51,046 bases of DNA from Amphimedon queenslandica (lineage: Eukaryota; Porifera; Demospongiae; Haplosclerida; Niphatidae), in NCBI RefSeq assembly GCF_000090795.2, contig NW_003546556.1, positions 26,721-77,766 of the forward strand, written 5' to 3'. This document shows, piece by piece, positions 44,399-51,046 of the stretch (its first letter is position 1; the number at the start of each line of letters is the position of its first letter). A program made the translations under genes and the position numbers. The notes under the pieces were generated by a model that was given only the letters and a program-made list of their open reading frames with translations, ran no database searches and was not told the origin of the DNA.

Positions 44399-46630
44399 CT
44401 AGTTTCCTTTCTGGCAGCACTTCATTTTCGATCCAGACTTCTCGTCTTTCTGGTCGTCAATTTTGATGACTTTAGTTTCGCTGACGGAACCACCTCCTCC
44501 TTGACCTCCATCAGCTGGAGCCTTCTGGATAACAATGTTATAGATCTCTGAGAGGGAGGGAGAGAGAGGGAAGAGAGAGACAGAGAGAGAGGGAGAGAGA
44601 GAGTAGAGAGAGAGAGAGAGAGAGAGGGAAGAGAGAGACAGAGGGAGAGGGAGAGAGAGAGAGGAGAAAGAGAGAGGAGAGAGAGAGGGAAATAGAGACA
44701 GAGAGAGAGAGAGAAAAGGATACTTGTTGAAACCTTACAACTGTTACGATTAGTCATAAACACAAAATGCACACAGTACATGTACAGTACAGATAATATA
44801 CAGATAATATACAGATAATATACAGATAATATACAGATAATATACAGATAATATACAGTACCTGTCAGAATGTTCTGGAAGGCAGCCTCTACATTAGTGG
44901 AATCAAGTGCTGAAGTCTCAATGAATGACAAACTGTGTTGCTCTGAGAGAGAAAAAGATATTATAATATGATAAAAGTGATTTCAGTAGTATAACAGTGG
45001 TATGGGTCTTTCTATACAGTATTTTATATAATCTATTCCCCCAGTCTATAGTTAGGAATGTACATGTACATGCAATATTATGAGTTAAATCATAAAGTGA
45101 CTAGGAGGAAATGGTCTACATTATGATTGCTATAAATATTATGAATATTGTGTGTGATATGCATGGACAATCACATCAAATGACTCCTTAGCTTCACTTT
45201 CATTGTTAACACGTAGTTAACATACAATAATAATGATGCATATAAACAATCAGTAATTATAATAAAATTAATGACAATTCTGTGTGTGTGGGAGGGGTAC
45301 AAGTACAATCTGACTTTGAGCCAAATTAATTAAATGTACACATACATGTACATGTACCTGCAAATTTCTTGGCTTCTTCAGTGGAGACTGCTCTAAGATG
45401 CCTGAGGTCGCACTTATTGCCGGCCAACATAATGACAATGTTGGTATCAGCATGATCCTTCAGTTCCTTCAGCCATCGCTCCACGTTCTCGTAAGTCATG
45501 TGTTTAGCAATATCATACACTACCAGAGCACCAACAGCACCTCTGTAGTAACTGGAGAGAGAGAGAGAGGGAGAGGGGGAGAGAGAGAGAGGGAGAGAGA
45601 GGGGGGGAGAGAGAGAGGGAGGAGAAAAGAAGAGAGAGAGAGAAGAGAGAGAGAGAAAAAACACAAGACAAGAAGAAGAATTATCAATAAAACATAAATA
45701 AACACTTCAAACAGAAAAAGGAAGGAATGAGAGAGTATGTGAATAAAGGAATGTATAGGTGAACATGTTGTTATTATTATTTAATTTGTTATTATTATAC
45801 TTACGCGCTGGTTATAGCTCTGTATCTCTCCTGACCAGCTGTTTGGAAAAAAGAAAAATAATAACTATTAATAACTATTGATAACTATTAATAATTGGTC
45901 ATTAATCATCATTATCACTACTGACACTGACAATTAACATTTCCATATTTGGTATATGTATCATAGGAAAACAACCCCACAAGTATTGAGAGGGTATTGA
46001 GAGAGCACAACAAGTTTTGAGACTCAGAACTTTCAAACTCATTCATTCTGCTATTGCATAAGTACACGTACATACTGATGCTTCACATTTCCATTCCTAA
46101 GTTTCCATTCCAGTACCAACACAACAATCAATGAACAGACACACACACAATTCAAAATTACAAACAGCCATTACTCATATCAACACATGTACATGTGCAT
46201 GTATAATGTATACTTATCACAAAAAATACACAAAGACAACTTTTGGTATGTTTACAAGATAGTTTGTTATCGCTCTTCTTTCTCTCCTTCCTCCCTCTCT
46301 CTCGCCCTCCTCCTTCTCCCCCCCTCTCTCTCTCCCTCTCCCTCCCTCTCTCTCTTCCTCTCTCTCTTCCTCCCCCCCTCTCTCTCTCTTCTTCCCCCCC
46401 TCTCCCTCCCTCTCTCTCTCTCTCTTACCAGTATCCCATATTTGAGCCTTGACTACCTTCCCGTCCACTTTAATGCTCCTAGTGGCAAACTCAACTCCGA
46501 TTGTTGATTTACTTTCTAAGTTAAACTCATTACGAGTGAAACGAGAAAGAAGGTTTGATTTGCCTACACCGGAATCTCCGATGAGGACGACTTTAAATAA
46601 AAAGTCATATTCTTCTTCTTTGCTGGTCAT
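44399..46630 (-). CDS. RAB11: Small GTPase RAB11, five exons
   Basis: Modelled as complement(join(44399..44547,44862..44942,45358..45551,45805..45838,46429..46630)), 219 aa (vertebrate RAB11A is 216). P-loop GDSGVGKS (18-25), switch I STIGVEF, switch [12 protein letters not shown] formed across the exon 1/2 splice, guanine-binding NKCD and ETSALD, and Rab11 signatures [17 protein letters not shown] and [16 protein letters not shown]. The C terminus KCCQKGN carries the two Cys expected to be geranylgeranylated. Regulates recycling-endosome and trans-Golgi traffic in the known family. Three introns carry long purine/pyrimidine microsatellites abutting splice sites (44550-44720, 45553-45660, 46270-46428). 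It is divergent from ADAM10 with about 1 kb between start codons. Confidence 0.98.
44789..44854. repeat. 11-bp tandem repeat, six units
   Basis: ACAGATAATAT repeated six times without variation, ending just before the donor of the RAB11 exon at 44862. Confidence 0.96.
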
Positions 46631-47660
46631 AATTACAGATCACTGTAGGGAAGAGAGGGAAGGGAGAGAGAGGGGGAGAGGGAGAGAGAGGTAGAGAGAG
46701 ACAGAAAGGGAGGAAGAGAGAAAGATCAAAGTAACTAATTAATTCCTACTAGTATCAAACCATTCAACTATTAAGGATTGCATGGAAGTAAGATACACAA
46801 AATAAAAATGACAATAATAATAATAATAATAATAATAATGACTTTACAGTAAATGTGGGTTTATTTCTACTCATCAAAAGTGGGCCACGCCCATTTATGA
46901 CTTTATCCAAATATTTGATGCAACAAATACAAATCGTACAAAAATTAAAAAACAATCTAACGTGCCAAATAAACCAAAAATTAATACAAACCAACGACAA
47001 AAAAATACATTTGAAAACATGTACTGCGTGTGTACATGTACATGTACATACAAAATACTTGAAAGTCAGTGAATGCTATATATATATATATATAATTCAT
47101 TGGGTTTCACTCTACACCAATAAATGCCAGAATACCTCCCTAATGGATGCGTATATACACAAATACCTTTAAAAGTGACACGTAGACACATAAAGACATA
47201 CCAGAGTACATGTACTAGGGGCAAAGTCGAGTTAATAAGCATAAGACTTGCCTTTTAGTTCCTAGCCGTTACAAGAGTCCCTAAAGATTGCCGATACGTG
47301 TTCTCCCTCTCGCTTCTTCCTCTTTTCTCTTTCTTTTGACCTAAAAAGACCAGAATCAACCCCCCGAAGATAAGAGAAGGCCACTTAGGTTATTAATAGT
47401 TAAGTAAAATTAGTTAGTTAACATTAATAAAAATGAACGTCATAACTTTTTCAATATGACGTCAGTGATTATGAATTTTAGTTAGTTAACTATTATTAAA
47501 ATCTGTTATTATAACTACTTAATTACTTTTTTATTAATAATTTTTTGTATCAATTCTCCATTGCCAGGTAGCTTTATAGATAAAGGAAAGCCTGAAGGTT
47601 AGTCCGTTTCTCTTCCTTTTTGCTAATTTATGCCAGGGGCAGGTTGCCTGATAGAACAAC
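46631..47660. other. Divergent intergenic region, RAB11 / ADAM10
   Basis: About 1 kb between the RAB11 start (46630, minus) and the ADAM10 start (47661, plus), so it should hold both promoters and 5' UTRs. Visible content: GA tract 46660-46720, AAT run 46815-46839, TACATGTACATGTACA at 47033-47048, a TA run 47080-47093, and pyrimidine-rich sequence 47298-47335. No coding frame or RNA gene was recognised. Confidence 0.6.
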
Positions 47661-49181
47661 ATGCTCCTCTGTCTCTGTCTCTCTCTTCTCTCCGTCTCTC
47701 TCTCCCACGGTAAGCTTGAACATAAGAAAAGTTTTGTTATTTTTCCCTATCAGCCAAGCGAGCAAACTACATTTCACGACACCTGCTTCTGCTCGTGCTT
47801 GTGTGTTTTTCATTCCTTAAAGCCACTCCATTAGTTTATACTCTAGGCAATAGGAAGATTTTATTAAAAGTGCCAATAAAAGCACATGTACGTTTTTAAT
47901 TTAAAATGTACATGAATCAATTTGTACATGTACTTATACTTTATAGATGTTCTTGTTTCTGTCTGCTGTGTAGTGGCTATCATGTCTATATGCCCTGTGG
48001 CTATTAGTTTACTCAATGGGCTTATTTTATTTCATATACAATTTCTTTATTGCATTCATTAACCTTTTTATTTCCATTGTTACTTTTCTCTCTCTCTCTC
48101 TCTCAGGATTGAATGATGACCATCCTCTATACCCATTCCTCAATCATTATGAACACATTGATTATGATGAACACGATCTACTGCATCATCACTATCGTGT
48201 CCAGCGGTCAATGTACGGGCCTAGAGAAATTGAACTAAAATTCACAGCATTTGACAGGTAATCAACCAATCACTAATACACACATTCATGTGAACTATTA
48301 ATTCTGTACATGTACATGAAGATACTGTAGCACCTCAGAGTGTTTGTTGTCTGTGTTGGCAATGATGGCTATGTGTGTCTTTGAGAGATTCTGTTTGACA
48401 TATTTGAAATTGTAGCTACATGTTGTTATGGATATTATTTAAATTCATTAATAGTTAATCCAGACAGAGAGAGAAAGAAAGAGAGAGAGAAAGAAAGAAA
48501 GAAAGTGTGTTAACTTGCAGATTGGTACACATACAGTACATAATAAATACAAGTATTTTGTTACTAAGATACATTTACATGTACACCATACACATAGCTA
48601 CAAGAGGCTACTATCATCATCATGTATTGAGTGTATCTAATGAGGTATGATGAGGATGTCCTTATTTGTACAGTATTGATTGATGGAAATATTTCCTCAT
48701 GTGACACAGTCCATGTCAGCCCTGGCATGATCATGTATCCTCCTTTCAATCCATCATAGATAATGATGTCCATTCTATTTATAGGCACCAATTCTATTTA
48801 TAGCTTAGGCTGTATGCCAGTGTATAAAACAGATCATTGTACTGAAAATTTTTGTATTTACTGTAAATAGTGTTGATTCTATTTATAGATATGACCATTC
48901 TCTTTATAGTATCCATGATATTGTGTATATTCCAAATTGTGTGACATACTGTACAAGAATGAAGTAATTAATGGTATAATGGTGGTGGTGAGGTTTATAG
49001 CTGCTTTAGTTTAGAGTCGTGTTTGTATAAACTGTATAGCTTCCATAATGATAATATCATCTTGTTATGAATTATTATACACATGCATACACTAATGCAT
49101 TGAGGGCCTTCTGTGTATTAAGAGATGTAGAAAGCACTCTATCGTGTAGATGTACAATATTTAGTCTATCATCTATTAATT

Positions 49182-49227
<46 letters not shown>

Positions 49228-50788
49228 GATTGTTTGATATTCGTCTCTATCCTGATGATTCTTACATACACAAGGATGTGAAGATTAAACTAAACTCTGT
49301 TCCTTATAAAGGCCACACCTCCTTTAGGTCGCTACTGTATTCAGGATATGACATCAGTAAATGACATACAAATATCGACATGTACATCTCCCTCCCTCCC
49401 TCCCTCCCTCCCTCTCTCTCTTTTAGATGATCCTTCTACCCAAGTCACTGGTCATTTAGCGTTTGATACTTTTGACGGTGCCATTTATACAAACGATGAG
49501 ATATACTTCATTGAACCAAGCACAAGGTGACATTATCATTTAATTAAATAAACCACACCAGCTGGGAATTTGTAATTCAATTTTATTATTATTAATCATT
49601 ATTAATACCCTATACTGTATGAACATGTACATGTACTTTTCTTTCTCTCTTTTGTTTAGATATTTTCCTAATTCTGATTCTCCTACTCATTCTATAATAT
49701 ATCGTCACTCTGATCTCAATGCAACGCTGCTCAATATTCATGGGCGGACTCCTTGTGGAGCTACAACCTTCTCCCAGCAAAGAAACCTTTACTCAATACA
49801 AGTATAGTTCATCATTAATTATTATCATTAGTTTAATATTGAATTTTGTTCACACGTTCATTAATGATAATAATAATAATAATAACCAGTAATAATAATG
49901 TTAATGATGATTGTCCAATATTGGGTCTTTTTTATTGCAAGCCACCAAATTAAAAGTTGCTATTTCTCTCTTTACTCCTATTATTACTCCCTCCCTCCCT
50001 CCCTCTCTCTCTCTCCCTCTTCCTTCCTCCCTCCCTCTCTCTCCAGGATGCTGGTCCATCAGATCATATTAATCTCCATACTCGGCAGAGCGGTGCTCGT
50101 AACACTAGTCTTGTCCGCTGCACTCTCCGTGTTGAAGCTGATTACAAGTTTGTGACTAACGTAGCCTCAGGATCTGATGATACGACCAGAATGAACAGCG
50201 CCATAGCTGTACTTAGGAATCTCATCACCACGGTAATGAACTGCCACGCCCCTCAATTAATATCAATAGAATATTACTGTCGGAAATATTAACATGTACA
50301 TGCTATTTTGGCCGTTAATTGTTTTGTAAAGAAACTTCCAAGTTTAAAATCCACCATTTTGTTTGAATACATGTAGCTTTGAAATCACTGCATGAAAAAA
50401 TTAATTTGATTTTAAAGCAAAATCCATGAATCAGTGTTTCCCCATTACATGTATACATACTATGCTACATTGTACAGTGTATTATCTGTTATTATTATTG
50501 TTTTGTTATTTCAGGGAAGTATTATATTTCAAAACACTGATTTCAATATGGATGCGGCTGGTGCCCGTGACAATATCCATTTCCTTGTCCTCGAGTTTGA
50601 CATTAACACTCAGCCTCCGCCCAGCGGTTCATTCCAAGCCAACGAGTTCATTGGAGTTGAAGCTTTCCTTAACTCTTACTCTGAGGCTGATTTCACTGCT
50701 TTCTGTCTCTCGTATCTCTTTACTTATCGTGACTTTGATGGAGGAGTTCTTGGACTTGCTTTCGTTGGGAACAGTAATAATCAATTTG
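47661..50788 (+). CDS. ADAM10: ADAM10 (Kuzbanian-type) metalloprotease, N-terminal part
   Basis: Exons 47661-47709, 48107-48257, 49229-49356, 49427-49526, 49660-49801, 50047-50232 and 50515-50788, all in phase (343 codons plus one base); the gene continues past the window. Exon 1 is a signal peptide (MLLCLCLSLLSVSLSH) with donor CACG/GTAAGC. The prodomain follows, with NHYEHIDYDEHDLLHHHYR matching the ADAM10 HYEGLSYN...LHQKHQR region. The cysteine-switch-like segment is TPCGATTF (exon 5). The catalytic domain starts in exon 6 and runs to FTYRDFDGGVLGLAFVG, the ADAM10-specific stretch before the zinc site; HExxH lies outside the window. The known role is ectodomain shedding, including Notch. 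The exon 3 donor at 49357 (ATCA/GTAAAT) was chosen because the earlier GT at 49328 breaks the frame. No dibasic furin site is visible between prodomain and protease domain. Confidence 0.94.
49195..49228. repeat. ATT microsatellite up to an ADAM10 acceptor
   Basis: Eleven or so TTA/ATT units run directly into the AG of the exon 3 acceptor, replacing the usual polypyrimidine tract. The rest of this intron (48258-49194) holds a GA tract (48463-48507) and four near-copies of ATTCTATTTATAG (48772-48910). Confidence 0.92.
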
Positions 50789-50801
50789 GTTAGTTTTAGC
50801 A

Positions 50802-50834
50802 TTGTTGTTGTTGTTGTTGTTTTTGTTGTTGTTG

Positions 50835-50879
<45 letters not shown>

Positions 50880-50914
50880 GTTGTTGTTGTGTTGTTGTTG
50901 TGTTGTTGTTGTTT
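50802..50914. repeat. GTT microsatellite after an ADAM10 donor
   Basis: About 110 bp of TTG/GTT with a few GTGTTG interruptions, beginning 13 bp after the donor of the last exon in the window. Confidence 0.97.
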
Positions 50915-51046
50915 GTTAATTGGAATGCATGTATTTACATGTAGCTATTTTTTGAACCTGTTAATTTTTTATTGACTGTCATACATGATGTGTATAGTTA
51001 TAACGCATGTACTGTATGTGCATTCTCCTCCCTCCCTCTCCCCCCT

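Noticed and set aside
44422-44931. 169-codon minus-strand ORF through RAB11 exons 4 and 5
   Set aside because: It reads through an intron made of microsatellite; only the exon parts are RAB11.
50426-50944. 172-codon plus-strand ORF
   Set aside because: Overlaps the ADAM10 exon in another frame and ends in translated GTT repeat (Val/Leu).
1-51046. tRNA, rRNA or other structural RNA genes
   Set aside because: No cloverleaf with conserved A/B boxes or rRNA-like block was recognised by eye; tRNAscan-SE and Rfam would be needed to exclude them.

Overview
The window is animal DNA and most likely comes from a demosponge (Amphimedon queenslandica or a close relative). It holds intron-rich metazoan genes with short introns (RAB11, ADAM10, a jitterbug-type filamin, LYSMD, ARMH1), an Ig/FN3 receptor built from phase-1-1 exons, small death-domain genes, an AT-rich background and very many TACATGTA palindromes. 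The species call is inference; the gene calls come from reading frames, splice sites and remembered family motifs. No database search was possible.

Layout, left to right. 1-1289: partial retroelement ORF (minus), whose start abuts a ~177-bp satellite array. 2514-3578: LysM-domain gene (minus). 4067-14298: 18-exon Ig/FN3 single-pass receptor (minus, 1912 aa modelled). 14742-36000: a tandemly duplicated block, all minus. It contains a death-domain gene (DD-A), an armadillo-like gene (ARMH1-A), a death-domain-only gene (DD-B), an ARMH1 fragment broken by nested transposons and carrying an assembly gap, a truncated death-domain gene (DD-C), a second ARMH1 fragment, a truncated receptor copy (first six exons), a full death-domain gene (DD-D) and an intact ARMH1-B. 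36305-43920: filamin-like gene with three CH domains and about eight filamin repeats (minus). 44399-46630: RAB11 (minus). 47661-50788 and onwards: ADAM10 (plus, 3' end outside the window), divergent from RAB11.

The most interesting part is the receptor / death-domain / ARMH1 neighbourhood. The same order (ARMH1 upstream of a death-domain gene, upstream of an Ig receptor) occurs twice, with two partial units between. Receptor exons 1-6 in the second copy keep the same lengths (apart from one lost codon) and open frames, but the copy is cut in intron 6 and joined to ARMH1 sequence. A variable Ig ectodomain beside duplicated death-fold genes suggests a recognition/signalling locus, but nothing in the sequence proves that the genes work together.

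A 177-bp satellite forms arrays in three places (next to the retroelement, in a receptor intron, in a filamin intron), always in the same orientation, with diverged single copies elsewhere. Several inverted-repeat elements can be delimited because the duplicated units act as empty-site controls for one another.
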